Assembly (NCBI RefSeq): GCF_000518865.1
Contig: NZ_JAEK01000001.1
Location: forward strand, 124,001-188,000
Source: Bacillus sp. J37
GTDB lineage: Bacteria > Bacillota > Bacilli > Bacillales > Bacillaceae
Direction: 5' to 3'
DNA: 64,000 nucleotides
The notes beneath the pieces were generated by a model that worked only from the letters and a program-made list of their open reading frames with translations, ran no database searches and was not told where the DNA came from. The first letter of the stretch is position 1. Each line of letters starts with the position of its first letter. The position numbers and the translations under genes are program-made. This document shows, piece after piece, positions 48,909 to 57,676 of this stretch.

Positions 48909-49422
48909 ATCTAGTAATTGCTTCAGCAAGCTGTTTGAAAGTCATGCCTTTTTGAACCTCAAAAGTTCCTAACTGCACTTGGGTATGATAATTATTTTTG
49001 ATTAAGTACTGATCAAATTCAAAGGAGTCAGAAATAATCGCATTTTGTTCTAGAAGATCAGAAACTTCACTTGTCGTCATACCAGCCTTTATTGTTACTT
49101 TATATTTTATGACTTCTTCTTTCTTTTCTTCAGCTTCTTTTGTAGCTTCTGTATTTTCAGTTGTTTCTTCTTTAGGAGTTTCTTCAGTTGCCTTTTCGGT
49201 TACTTCAGCATTTTTTGTAGCTAATAATTCCTCATATTCATCAATTGAAATGGCTGTTTGCTGGTTGCTGGTTAAGAATTCTTCAACTTCCTTTTCGGAG
49301 AGCTCTTTTTGTTCAGCGTCAGCCTCTGTATGTTGATCACCTGAAAAAAGATAGGTTCCACCAAGTACAGAGGTTGCTACGATCATACCTGCTGCAAATG
49401 CCTGAAAGCCTGTCTTACTCAT
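48907..49422 (-). CDS. yqzC: Membrane-anchored MltG/YceG-like protein (YqzC-like)
   Basis: A 171-residue protein with an N-terminal membrane helix (about 7-25), a glutamate-, threonine- and lysine-rich low-complexity spacer (about 35-105) and a C-terminal domain of about 65 residues (VTIKAGMTTSEVSDLLEQNAIISDS) resembling the LysM-like N-terminal part of the endolytic transglycosylase MltG. The catalytic MltG domain is absent, so it is probably not an enzyme. It overlaps the preceding minus-strand gene by 4 bases. The yqzC assignment rests on position. Confidence 0.65.
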   Translation of the reverse strand: MSKTGFQAFAAGMIVATSVLGGTYLFSGDQHTEADAEQKELSEKEVEEFLTSNQQTAISIDEYEELLATKNAEVTEKATEETPKEETTENTEATKEAEEKKEEVIKYKVTIKAGMTTSEVSDLLEQNAIISDSFEFDQYLIKNNYHTQVQLGTFEVQKGMTFKQLAEAITR

Positions 49423-49778
49423 GTTAATACCCTCTCATTCTGTTCAACAATTAATTTTACTTCTTTTACAGTAGTTGCTTCTGATAATGCGATAGCTTCA
49501 ATAGACATTCCTTGTCGATACTTAGCAAGTATACGGGTAGGGTTTCCTTTTTCCTCTTCTTGGATCGAGTTGTTTTGTTCTTTTAAGGGTGCGTCATTTT
49601 GTAATAACTCTTCTTCCACAATTCGCATTTTCTTTTTAAGCTTATAGATCTCTTGCATAGCAGACAATTGAAGATGGTCCAATTCCTGTTCAAGTTCTTT
49701 TACATTGTCGCGTTGGAAGAAAGATACACCGATAAGCGCAATGCTTATAATAAACAAAATGATAATCATTATAGTCAT
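49419..49778 (-). CDS. yqzD: Membrane-anchored coiled-coil protein with DUF6115-like C-terminus (YqzD-like)
   Basis: A 119-residue protein with an N-terminal membrane helix (about 1-20), a coiled coil (about 25-58), an acidic linker, and a short helix-turn-helix-like end (about 82-115, RILAKYRQGMSIEAIAL) as seen in SwrB and related DUF6115 proteins. AGAAGG about 9 bases upstream favours this ATG; a GTG three codons earlier lies against that site. It forms a two-gene operon with the MltG-like gene by ATGA overlap. The function is unknown, possibly envelope or secretion related by analogy to SwrB. Confidence 0.65.
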   Translation of the reverse strand: MTIMIIILFIISIALIGVSFFQRDNVKELEQELDHLQLSAMQEIYKLKKKMRIVEEELLQNDAPLKEQNNSIQEEEKGNPTRILAKYRQGMSIEAIALSEATTVKEVKLIVEQNERVLT

Positions 49779-49956
49779 ATTTTTCACCTTCTTAGATTAT
49801 TTCCCTCTACCTTTATATCATAAATCTTCATTTGAATGAAGTGATATTTTGTAGAAATTGTAGTTTTTTGACGATATTTCTTTTTTAAACATGTAACCGT
49901 AATATTTTAATCATGTTAAGATAAAGAGAACATGATGACGAAAGAAGAGGTACTAT

Positions 49957-50421
49957 ATGAGCTCTCGATCTTATGATGATGTCGAACAATATATTATACG
50001 TAAACAGGCATCTATTTCTGTCGATTATATTGAAATTATTCCATATCCAAACCATATTATCATCTCATGGAACATTATCTCCTCAACTCAAAAACTTCTT
50101 ACAGACATTCTAAATGAAGACTTTCGGGATTTAATATGTAAGGTTAATTTAGTTAGAGTAATAAAGAATAAAGAACGATTAACAATGAATGTTACAGGAA
50201 GTAATGGAATAATTGAGCTTAGCTCTTTAGTAAATGGAAAATATTATTGTGAGTTAGGTGTAGTTAATTCACAAAATGAAACAATTACAATAAAAAAATC
50301 AGCATCAGTTATTGTTTCTACTAACCATTTAGAATCTAAGAATCAAGATTGGAAGCAAGTAATAACGAAAAATAAAAATAGTTGGTTTACTGCTTTCTCC
50401 GGGTACACGGTATATGAATAA
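49957..50421 (+). CDS. DUF4912 domain protein
   Basis: A 154-residue soluble protein with the DUF4912 pattern: residues about 30-115 contain IISWNIISSTQ and the spaced VNGKYYCELGVVN segment characteristic of this predicted beta-sandwich, carbohydrate-module-like domain. There is no signal peptide. It ends overlapping the glycosyltransferase gene by 8 bases, so the two proteins are probably made together and act together. AAGAGG precedes the start. The exact role is unknown. Confidence 0.7.
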   Translation: MSSRSYDDVEQYIIRKQASISVDYIEIIPYPNHIIISWNIISSTQKLLTDILNEDFRDLICKVNLVRVIKNKERLTMNVTGSNGIIELSSLVNGKYYCELGVVNSQNETITIKKSASVIVSTNHLESKNQDWKQVITKNKNSWFTAFSGYTVYE

Positions 50422-51619
50422 ATTAGGAACCAAACATGTATCAACTGTCCTTCATCTTACAACTGAATTTGGTGATCAGTTGATAGGAGGGCTAGGAAGA
50501 CACGTAAATGACCTTGTACAATCATGCAAAGAGGAAAATCTGACAATTATAGTTATGACAATCTCTCACACAGGGAAGGAATCATATTCATTTAGTGATG
50601 GAATTCATATATTTCGTTTGATTCCTTGGCAAGAGGATTCGGCGAGCTTACCTGATTATTTTCGAAATCTTAATTTTCGATTTACTCAATTTATTCTACA
50701 AGACCTCCATATACAATTTGATCTTGTTCATGTTCATGATTGGTTTTTTGCGACAACTGCTTGTCAGATTAAAAAGATGCTGGGAATACCCTTCGTCTCG
50801 ACAATTCATTCGACTGAACGAGAACGAAAACAATTTAATAATGGGAGAGTTATTCCTCAAATAATAGAGTATGAAGATCAGTTACTGCAATATTCTGACC
50901 ATATCATAGTATGTAGTGAATATATGAAAGACATTTTGTTAATACGCAAACCAAATAGACAAAACTCTATATCCGTCATACCGAACGGCATTATTTTGGA
51001 AAATTTGAAAAAGATGCTAAGTAAAGATGAAGCTTTAAAAAGATTTCCATTTTTGACAGAACCAATTTTATTAGGAATAGGGAGACTGGTGAAAGAAAAG
51101 GGATTCCATATTTTAATCGAGGCGTTTTCACAGATACACCGACAGTATCCAACCTTAAAACTTGTGTTAGCAGGAAGCGGACCATATGAAAATGAACTAA
51201 AAAGAATCTCAAAATTATATAAATTAGATTCAAAAGTCATATTTGTTGGCTTTCTAAATGAAATAGAACGAAATACATTACTATCTAAGTGTGAAATCGT
51301 CGTGATTCCAAGCTTGTATGAGCCTTTTGGTATTGTTGCATTAGAGGGTTTGGCGGCTTCAAAACCAGTTTTAGCCTTTAAAACAGGTGGGTTAAAGGAA
51401 ATAGTAAAAGACAACCGCGGGATATTGTTAGAAGGGATTTCCAGTGTTCAATTAGCTGAAAGGTTACATAAATGCCTTCAACACCCAAAAGATGTGGAGG
51501 CTGTGGCTCTGCGGGGCTACCAGGCGATGATCGCTGAATATCAATGGTTATCTATTATAAGAATAACAATTTCCATGTATAACAAAGTTGTAAGCAACAG
51601 AAATTTCTTTTATAAGTAA
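50414..51619 (+). CDS. GT4-family glycosyltransferase
   Basis: A 401-residue GT-B fold enzyme similar to glycogen/starch synthase-like GT4 proteins. The N-terminal Rossmann domain has TTEFGDQLIGGLGRHVNDL (acceptor side) and HVHDWF. The C-terminal nucleotide-sugar domain has GIGRLVKEKG, LAGSGPYE and the EPFGIVALEG motif with the EX7E glutamates. It overlaps the DUF4912 gene. The acceptor is unknown; a polysaccharide or spore-associated glycan is conceivable. The annotation as glycogen synthase would be too specific. Confidence 0.85.
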   Translation: MNKLGTKHVSTVLHLTTEFGDQLIGGLGRHVNDLVQSCKEENLTIIVMTISHTGKESYSFSDGIHIFRLIPWQEDSASLPDYFRNLNFRFTQFILQDLHIQFDLVHVHDWFFATTACQIKKMLGIPFVSTIHSTERERKQFNNGRVIPQIIEYEDQLLQYSDHIIVCSEYMKDILLIRKPNRQNSISVIPNGIILENLKKMLSKDEALKRFPFLTEPILLGIGRLVKEKGFHILIEAFSQIHRQYPTLKLVLAGSGPYENELKRISKLYKLDSKVIFVGFLNEIERNTLLSKCEIVVIPSLYEPFGIVALEGLAASKPVLAFKTGGLKEIVKDNRGILLEGISSVQLAERLHKCLQHPKDVEAVALRGYQAMIAEYQWLSIIRITISMYNKVVSNRNFFYK

Positions 51620-51716
51620 AAATAATAAAATACATGTGGAATTTGTTTATTAATAATGGTATTATATTAAAGTCTGATTTGTTTTATAGTTTTTTTAAGT
51701 TTGGAGGGAAAGAAAC

Positions 51717-51866
51717 ATGCGTGTAAATATTACATTAGCTTGCACTGATTGTGGCGAACGTAACTATATTTCTAAAAAGAATAAACGTAATAATCCAGAT
51801 CGTCTTGAGCTTAAAAAATATTGCTCAAGAGAGAAAAAAATGACAGTACACCGTGAAACAAAGTAA
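51717..51866 (+). CDS. rpmG: 50S ribosomal protein L33
   Basis: A 49-residue L33 with TGGAGGG before [18 protein letters not shown]9 and C12 form the first zinc-ribbon CxxC, but of the second pair only C36 remains (YCSREKK), so the protein is intermediate between zinc-binding (C+) and zinc-free (C-) L33 forms. It is the rpmGA-type gene located after the pst region, as in B. subtilis. Confidence 0.95.
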   Translation: MRVNITLACTDCGERNYISKKNKRNNPDRLELKKYCSREKKMTVHRETK

Positions 51867-51867
51867 G

Positions 51868-51896
51868 CAGTAGGATATTTATTCCTACTGTTTTTT
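51868..51896 (+). terminator. Terminator of rpmG
   Basis: CAGTAGGA and TCCTACTG pair around a 7-base loop, followed by six T. Confidence 0.85.
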
Positions 51897-51926
51897 GTTT
51901 ATTTCCTGTAAAAGGAGGCTCCTCAA

Positions 51927-52484
51927 TTGGAAAAGAGCCAATTAAGAGAAATGGTTAAAAAACAATTAGAGGAACTACACTCTGATACTTTCATAAAGGG
52001 CTGTGCGGACATACATAGACACTTATTTACATATAGCAAATGGAACAAGGCAAAAACGATTGCTGTAACAATTTCTCGAGGAAGAGAAGTTGATACAAAA
52101 AACATCATTGAAGAAGCCTGGAAAGAAAGAAAAAATGTTGTAGTTCCTAAGTGTGATCCAAAATCAAATACAATGACATTTCGCAGAATTGAATCATTTT
52201 ATCAATTAGAGACAGTGTTTTTTGGATTAAGGGAGCCAATTGTAAGCAAAACGATACCTGTAAAGCCTAAAGAGATTGATCTCATGATTGTTCCAGGTCT
52301 ATGCTTTGATCAAGAAGGATATCGTATTGGATTTGGCGGCGGTTATTATGATCGTTACTTAGAGAAATATCACGGTGATACTCTTTCATTGGCATTTTCC
52401 TGTCAACTATTTAAACGTTTACCAAGAGAATTACACGATGTACCTGTCGATGGAATAATTACAGAACTAGGAGTAGAAAAGTAA
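51927..52484 (+). CDS. yqgN: 5-formyltetrahydrofolate cyclo-ligase
   Basis: A 185-residue ATP-dependent enzyme converting 5-formyl-THF to 5,10-methenyl-THF. It has the signature GFGGGYYDRYL and the IVPGLCFDQEGYR segment of the family. The TTG start is 8 bases after AAAGGAGG. The DUF92 gene begins at the base after its stop. Position after rpmG matches B. subtilis yqgN. Confidence 0.94.
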   Translation: MEKSQLREMVKKQLEELHSDTFIKGCADIHRHLFTYSKWNKAKTIAVTISRGREVDTKNIIEEAWKERKNVVVPKCDPKSNTMTFRRIESFYQLETVFFGLREPIVSKTIPVKPKEIDLMIVPGLCFDQEGYRIGFGGGYYDRYLEKYHGDTLSLAFSCQLFKRLPRELHDVPVDGIITELGVEK

Positions 52485-53261
52485 ATGATGGTGTTGGGTA
52501 TCCTTTTTATTATTTTTCTGTCGGTTGCTGCATGGAAATCAAAAACCTTAACAAAAAGTGGGATGATTGGAGCTATGATTGTTGGCTCAGTCATTTACGT
52601 TGGCTTTTCATGGAAGGGTATCCTTTTACTAGGGTGTTTCTTTGTCACATCTAATATGTGGGGGAAAATAAAATCAAAACAAAAAGACTCTTTACATGAT
52701 ATGGTAAAAAAACATAATGAGCGGGATATTATTCAAGTTTTTGCAAATGGCGGAGTGCCAGCTTTTATAGCGATGATTTCGATATTTGATCCTAGTAACT
52801 CTATTATTTATACAGTGTTGTTCAGTATTTCATTAGCTGCGGCTAATTCAGATACTTGGGCATCAGAAATCGGAACATTAAGCAAAGGTCAACCTAGAAT
52901 GTTATTAACATATAGAAAAGTGGAACGCGGTACGTCAGGTGCTGTTTCATTATTAGGTACATGTGCAGCTTTAGTGGGCTCGTGTTTAATCGGTGCGCTA
53001 GCCGCTTTATTGTTTGACTTATCAATTAAGAATCTTTTAGTCATTTTTATATTTGGTTTCCTAGGAAATATTATGGATACGATATTAGGTCAAACCGTTC
53101 AGCTTAAATATACATGCAGAGTTTGCCATAAGGTAACTGAAAAGAAAATACATTGTCAACAACTTGGGCGTAAAACAAATACATTTTCTTTTTTGGATAA
53201 TGATGCGGTCAATATCTTATCCATTGTCATTTCAACATGTTTATCCTTACTTATTCTATAG
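52485..53261 (+). CDS. DUF92 family membrane protein
   Basis: A 258-residue membrane protein with about six helices and the conserved loops SDTWASEIGTLSKGQPRMLLT and GFLGNIMDTILGQTVQ. DUF92 is related to TMEM19 and to the plant phytyl-phosphate kinase VTE6, which suggests a polyprenyl or lipid-phosphate kinase role, but this is only homology-based inference. The segment CRVCHKVTEKKIHC (about 208-221) carries three cysteines and a histidine in a zinc-finger-like spacing. The start abuts the yqgN stop. Confidence 0.82.
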   Translation: MMVLGILFIIFLSVAAWKSKTLTKSGMIGAMIVGSVIYVGFSWKGILLLGCFFVTSNMWGKIKSKQKDSLHDMVKKHNERDIIQVFANGGVPAFIAMISIFDPSNSIIYTVLFSISLAAANSDTWASEIGTLSKGQPRMLLTYRKVERGTSGAVSLLGTCAALVGSCLIGALAALLFDLSIKNLLVIFIFGFLGNIMDTILGQTVQLKYTCRVCHKVTEKKIHCQQLGRKTNTFSFLDNDAVNILSIVISTCLSLLIL

Positions 53262-53316
53262 ATAAAAAGGATAAAAATTGCATCTCCTACTAAAGATATA
53301 AATAGGAGGGATGAAG

Positions 53317-53484
53317 ATGAGACGACTAATTGTGCTTTTAGCTGGTTCATTTGCGATTTATCGTTATCGATACCGCATTGTGAATTTTGTGCTAGGTAAC
53401 CAGCAGCTGCGAAGATACTTTATTAATTTATCAATGAGAATACCCTTTATCCGTGATCGCTTTGTTAATCGGGCATTCCATTAA
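53317..53484 (+). CDS. Small hypothetical basic protein (YqgO-like)
   Basis: A 55-residue protein with an N-terminal hydrophobic stretch (RLIVLLAGSFAIYRY) and many arginines (RYRYR, RRYF, RIPFIRDRF). AGGAGG is 7 bases before the second ATG; the first in-frame ATG (53311) is too close to it. It ends before a terminator. Position between yqgN and gluP suggests YqgO; otherwise it is unrecognised. Confidence 0.65.
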   Translation: MRRLIVLLAGSFAIYRYRYRIVNFVLGNQQLRRYFINLSMRIPFIRDRFVNRAFH

Positions 53485-53495
53485 GTTTTCATTGT

Positions 53496-53526
53496 AAGCT
53501 GACGTTTATATAGATGTCAGCTTTTT
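53496..53526 (+). terminator. Terminator of the small YqgO-like gene
   Basis: AAGCTGAC and GTCAGCTT pair around a 12-base loop, followed by T residues. Confidence 0.8.
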
Positions 53527-53609
53527 ACGTGTTATTAACATGGAGCAGTTTTCTTTTTAATCAAATTAGGGAATTGATATAATGAAGAAAAAATAACGGA
53601 GCGGATGAT

Positions 53610-55148
53610 ATGGCGTTTGAACAGGATTTTGTCTATTGGTCATTGGTTGAACAATTAGTTGTTGACCAAAATTATTCGATTTTAGCAATATCACAGGATG
53701 GAAATGAAATGGTCCTACAGCCTTATCGAAAAAAGCAATATTCTATTATTCGATTAAGAAGAGCTGATGTTGACTGGGGAAATACACTTGCAGTAGATAT
53801 TGAACAAGCAGGCAGGCGATTTGAACAACTAGTAAGAAATGGAGTAAGAGGACCAATAACAGTTTTAAATATTTACTTTTCACCTTTAGCGCCGGTTGAC
53901 GATTATCCTGATGTCTTTGTAAAAGGATATAGCGGGGGACGTAAAGGGAATATTGATATTACTTCCATGATGATAAGAAATGATAATCTTGAAGAAAGTA
54001 TAGAAAAGATTCAACAAGCTATGTCAATTCAATTAGACGTCGAAAACATACTCTCCGAGAAAGAGATAAATGCGGAAGATATTCAGTCTATACGAAAAAA
54101 GGTTATTACTCATCAGAAAGAAATGAGGGATGCTGAAAGAAAGTTATTTCAAAATGGGAAACCATTCTTCACTAACATATTTTTAGCGATCCAGATTGTA
54201 ATGTTTCTTATATTAGAGTTTAATGGTGGAAGCACAAATACTGAAACATTAATACAGTATGGTGCTAAGTTTAATCCTCTTATCTATGAAGGAGAATGGT
54301 GGCGTTTTGTTTCACCAATTCTTTTACATATTGGTTTTTTACATTTACTTATGAATAGCTTTGCTTTGTTTTACATAGGACCAGCTGTAGAACGTGCATA
54401 TGGAAAATGGAAATTCCTGTTCATTTATTTAGTTGCAGGTGTTTCAGGTTCAATTGTCAGCTTTGCATTTAGTCCATTTCTATCAGCAGGAGCCTCAGGA
54501 GCTATTTTTGGGTGTTTTGGGGCTTTGTTATACCTTGCTGTATACAATCGGAAAGTTTTTTTTAGAACAATGGGCTCTAACTTATTAATCGTTGTGGGGA
54601 TTAATTTAGCCTTAGGATTTGTCATTCCTAATATTGATAATGCAGGTCATATTGGAGGATTAATTGGCGGCTTTTTAGCTGCGCTAGTTGTACAGCTACC
54701 ACATCAGAAAAAACTGTTGATTAGACTAATTGGGATTGTTGGCACAGTTGTGCTCATATTTGGGTTGTTTCAATATGGAATGAGCCAAGCAAAGGAGCAA
54801 TATCCTGACTATATTGCATTACAAGGTCAAGAGCTTATTCAAAATGAGAAGTTTGAAGAAGCTTATCAATACCTTAGTAAATCTATTTCGGATAATCATA
54901 ACTCAAATGATGTCCTATTTTTAGCTTCGGTAGCGGCCATCCAATTGCAAAAGTATGATGAAGCAATCGATTATCTGGAACGTATCATTAAAGTTGATGA
55001 CAGCTACCATCAAGCCCATTATAATTTAGCTCTTTTATACGCTAATCAGCAAAATAGTGATCAAGCGATTGAAGAAGTCACAAAAGCATTAAAATATGAT
55101 CCGGATAATAAAAAATATCAAGCTTTGAAAGATGAATTGACTCGCTAA
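53610..55148 (+). CDS. gluP: Rhomboid intramembrane serine protease GluP
   Basis: A 512-residue protein. An N-terminal cytosolic domain (about 1-185) is followed by a rhomboid core of six or seven helices (about 185-390). The catalytic dyad is S296 (GASGAIFG) and H347 (NAGHIGG); WWRFVSP and HLLMNSFALFYIGPAVE are conserved in the family. Two or more TPR repeats lie at the C-terminus (about 405-510). It matches B. subtilis YqgP/GluP, linked to membrane protein quality control and magnesium transporter turnover. GGAG precedes the start. Confidence 0.95.
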   Translation: MAFEQDFVYWSLVEQLVVDQNYSILAISQDGNEMVLQPYRKKQYSIIRLRRADVDWGNTLAVDIEQAGRRFEQLVRNGVRGPITVLNIYFSPLAPVDDYPDVFVKGYSGGRKGNIDITSMMIRNDNLEESIEKIQQAMSIQLDVENILSEKEINAEDIQSIRKKVITHQKEMRDAERKLFQNGKPFFTNIFLAIQIVMFLILEFNGGSTNTETLIQYGAKFNPLIYEGEWWRFVSPILLHIGFLHLLMNSFALFYIGPAVERAYGKWKFLFIYLVAGVSGSIVSFAFSPFLSAGASGAIFGCFGALLYLAVYNRKVFFRTMGSNLLIVVGINLALGFVIPNIDNAGHIGGLIGGFLAALVVQLPHQKKLLIRLIGIVGTVVLIFGLFQYGMSQAKEQYPDYIALQGQELIQNEKFEEAYQYLSKSISDNHNSNDVLFLASVAAIQLQKYDEAIDYLERIIKVDDSYHQAHYNLALLYANQQNSDQAIEEVTKALKYDPDNKKYQALKDELTR

Positions 55149-56014
55149 TTGTTGATATCTTGAATGAACTTAAAAGGTGTTCCATCTTCAGATTGAATGA
55201 TGACAACTAAATGAGAACGATCTTTTGCGAAAAGAAGGAGAGGCATTGTGCTGCCAATTGGTTCAATGATCTTTCCTTCTTTTGTTTTTAGACCTAAAAA
55301 GTAATTTTTATATAGACCTTCCCACAAACTGCCAATTACCTCTTGAGTTTTTTCTTCGGAAAATCCCGGTAATGGACGGTTTTGGTAATGAGCAAGCTCA
55401 ACGAAGGGAATTGAATTGTATCGATTTTTATCAATGTTGAAATGTTGAAGTAATTCATTCCAACTAAATTCTAAATGTTGTTCGGCTACTTTATCTAGGA
55501 TATCCTTCCACTCTTTTTCTTCTTCTGTTTGAGGTGTTTTAAATGAAAAGAGTTTGGTAAACTCTGAATCAATGACATACAAATGGTCAGTGGACATTTT
55601 TTGAACACTTCTTATTTCATCTTCATTCAAGTGGACTTCACCGTAATGCAAACTTATCGCTTCGTAGTGGCTGCTGTCTTCTCCGCTTACTTTATTGAAC
55701 TGTGCCAGCTTTTGGCTTTGGTCCTCCCATTCTGATAAAGTTTTTACAAGTTTCCCATCTGAAAAGAGAAGAGATAAGTCTTGTCTTAGAAAGGCTTGTT
55801 TATCAGTAATAGATGTTACGTCCCATTCGATCATGTACTCATCATCATCTTTCTTGTCAACAAATTGTAATAGAGTAGAAGCTTTTGTAAATGAAACGGT
55901 ATCAGTTATCGGGAAAAAAATAATACTCTCACGTGCATTTTGTCCTTTGAAAAAATATAGAAACATAGATGTACATAAGGCAAGAAGGATCAATAATATC
56001 CATTTTTTCTTCAT
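55145..56014 (-). CDS. Hypothetical membrane-anchored protein
   Basis: A 289-residue protein with an N-terminal hydrophobic segment (KKKWILLILLALCTSMFLYF) containing a cysteine (C14 in LALCTS) that is not a clear lipobox, so an uncleaved anchor is as likely as a lipoprotein. The rest is soluble and extracytoplasmic with no motif I know. GGAGTG precedes the chosen ATG. The 3' end overlaps the convergent gluP stop by 4 bases. It is divergent from spoVAF. Confidence 0.7.
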   Translation of the reverse strand: MKKKWILLILLALCTSMFLYFFKGQNARESIIFFPITDTVSFTKASTLLQFVDKKDDDEYMIEWDVTSITDKQAFLRQDLSLLFSDGKLVKTLSEWEDQSQKLAQFNKVSGEDSSHYEAISLHYGEVHLNEDEIRSVQKMSTDHLYVIDSEFTKLFSFKTPQTEEEKEWKDILDKVAEQHLEFSWNELLQHFNIDKNRYNSIPFVELAHYQNRPLPGFSEEKTQEVIGSLWEGLYKNYFLGLKTKEGKIIEPIGSTMPLLLFAKDRSHLVVIIQSEDGTPFKFIQDINN

Positions 56015-56164
56015 TTCAATCACTCCGGGAAAGACAGGTTGCTAAATTGTATGTGCAAATGTATGAATATATGAGTACAAGCAGGAAAGAAAATATACAG
56101 GTATGTTTTACCAAATTTCCGTCAATGATGAGTAACAAATAGTGAAACGAAATGGAGTAAACAA

Positions 56165-57628
56165 ATGTCTTATGAAGTTGATAAAAAAATAGCGACAAAA
56201 AGTTTACAAGAAAATACAGCTTATTTAAGCGAACGTCTTGGAGTTAAAAAAAGCTTTGACGTGATTCAATTAGATGTTGAGTATGGCGGGCGTGAAATGG
56301 CTTTATTCATGGTCGATGGGTTTGTTAAGGATGATATTCTTCATTACTTAATGAGATATTTATCCGAGCTGACACCGGAACAAATTGAAGAACATACACT
56401 GGAAAAATTACTAAAAACGTATATTCCTTATGTTGAAATTGATAAAACAGATGATTTAAATACTGTTGTGCAAACAGTTTTAGCAGGTCCAACAGCTCTT
56501 GTTGTCGATGGGATTGATCAAATTATCTTTATTGATGCCCGAACATATCCTGTACGAGGTCCTCAAGAGCCAGATATGGAACGTGTTGTTCGTGGATCAA
56601 GAGATGGATATGTCGAAACAATTGTATTTAATACAGCCTTAACTAGGAGACGGGTAAGAGACCGGTCATTAAGAATGGAATATTTACAGGTGGGACGACG
56701 ATCAAAAACAGATGTGGTTGTTTGTTATTTAGAAGATATCGCGGATTTATCGCATGTTGAAGACCTAAAGAATTCTTTGCAGGCAATTGACACAGATGGT
56801 CTTCCAATGGGTGAAAAAACAATAGAAGAATTTATTTCAGGTAGGCATTTAAATCCGTATCCTGTTGTGAGATATACAGAAAGACCTGATACTGCGGCAG
56901 CCCATCTTTATGAAGGTCATGTCATTGTTTTTGTTGATGGTTCGCCAAGTGCCCTTATCACTCCTACAACATTCTGGCATCATTTACAGCATGCTGAGGA
57001 ATATCGAAACAAACCAATAGTAGGGGCTTATTTGCGAATTGTTCGATTTATTGCCGTATGGGCATCAATTTTCATTTTGCCCCTTTGGTATTTATTAGCG
57101 AAACATCAGGAACTACTGCCGGATAATATAAAGTATATCGGGATAGAGGATGCAGGGCAGGTCCCATTACTTGTACAATTTTTGCTAATTGAATTAGGAA
57201 TAGATATCCTGAGGATGGCTGCTATACATACACCATCATCCTTAGCTACTGCATTGGGATTAGTGGCAGCCCTAATGGTTGGTCAAGTAGCCGTTGAGGT
57301 AGGGTTGCTTACTAATGAAGTTATTTTGTATTTGGCCATTGCTGCGATAGGTACATTTGCAACTCCTAGTTATGAATTAGGTCTGGCTAATAGAATATAT
57401 CGGATCATTTTATTAATTTTTACTGCTTGGTTGGGTGTAATTGGTTTTGTTGTAGGAATTACAGGGTGGGTCATTATGCTCTCACGTATGAAATCCTTTA
57501 ATGTACCTTATTTATATCCGTTTATTCCTTTTAACTATCGGGCAATGCGAGATGTATTATTTCGCGCACCAATGCCGTTGAAAAACAGAAGACCACCGTT
57601 CTTGCATCCCCAGGATCCGGACAGGTAA
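56165..57628 (+). CDS. spoVAF: Stage V sporulation protein AF (GerA-family)
   Basis: A 487-residue GerAA-family membrane protein. A large soluble N-terminal region (about 1-290, with DGIDQIIFIDARTYPVRGPQEPD and VVRGSRDGYVETIVFNTALTRRRVRD) precedes four to five helices (about 300-455) and a basic C-terminus ending in PFLHPQDPDR. Length and the YLEDIADL and ERPDTAAAHLYEGH segments fit SpoVAF better than GerAA, GerBA or GerKA. SpoVAF normally sits at the end of the spoVA operon; here it is alone. No B or C germinant receptor genes follow. No clear sigma-G promoter was found. Confidence 0.85.
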   Translation: MSYEVDKKIATKSLQENTAYLSERLGVKKSFDVIQLDVEYGGREMALFMVDGFVKDDILHYLMRYLSELTPEQIEEHTLEKLLKTYIPYVEIDKTDDLNTVVQTVLAGPTALVVDGIDQIIFIDARTYPVRGPQEPDMERVVRGSRDGYVETIVFNTALTRRRVRDRSLRMEYLQVGRRSKTDVVVCYLEDIADLSHVEDLKNSLQAIDTDGLPMGEKTIEEFISGRHLNPYPVVRYTERPDTAAAHLYEGHVIVFVDGSPSALITPTTFWHHLQHAEEYRNKPIVGAYLRIVRFIAVWASIFILPLWYLLAKHQELLPDNIKYIGIEDAGQVPLLVQFLLIELGIDILRMAAIHTPSSLATALGLVAALMVGQVAVEVGLLTNEVILYLAIAAIGTFATPSYELGLANRIYRIILLIFTAWLGVIGFVVGITGWVIMLSRMKSFNVPYLYPFIPFNYRAMRDVLFRAPMPLKNRRPPFLHPQDPDR

Positions 57629-57638
57629 CTTAAATCAC

Positions 57639-57673
57639 AAAAGGCAGGCTCAAATATAATGAGCCTGCCTTTT
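57639..57673. terminator. Bidirectional terminator between spoVAF and cstA
   Basis: AAAAGGCAGGCTC and GAGCCTGCCTTTT pair around a 9-base loop. Confidence 0.87.
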
Positions 57674-57676
57674 TGT

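Noticed and set aside
50878-51414. 178-codon antisense frame within the glycosyltransferase gene
   Set aside because: A shadow frame of a well-supported gene on the opposite strand; no binding site and no recognisable domain.
55695-56045. 116-codon frame antisense to the unknown anchored protein
   Set aside because: No ribosome binding site. The opposite frame has an N-terminal anchor, a good start and an ordinary amino acid composition, so it is the better gene.
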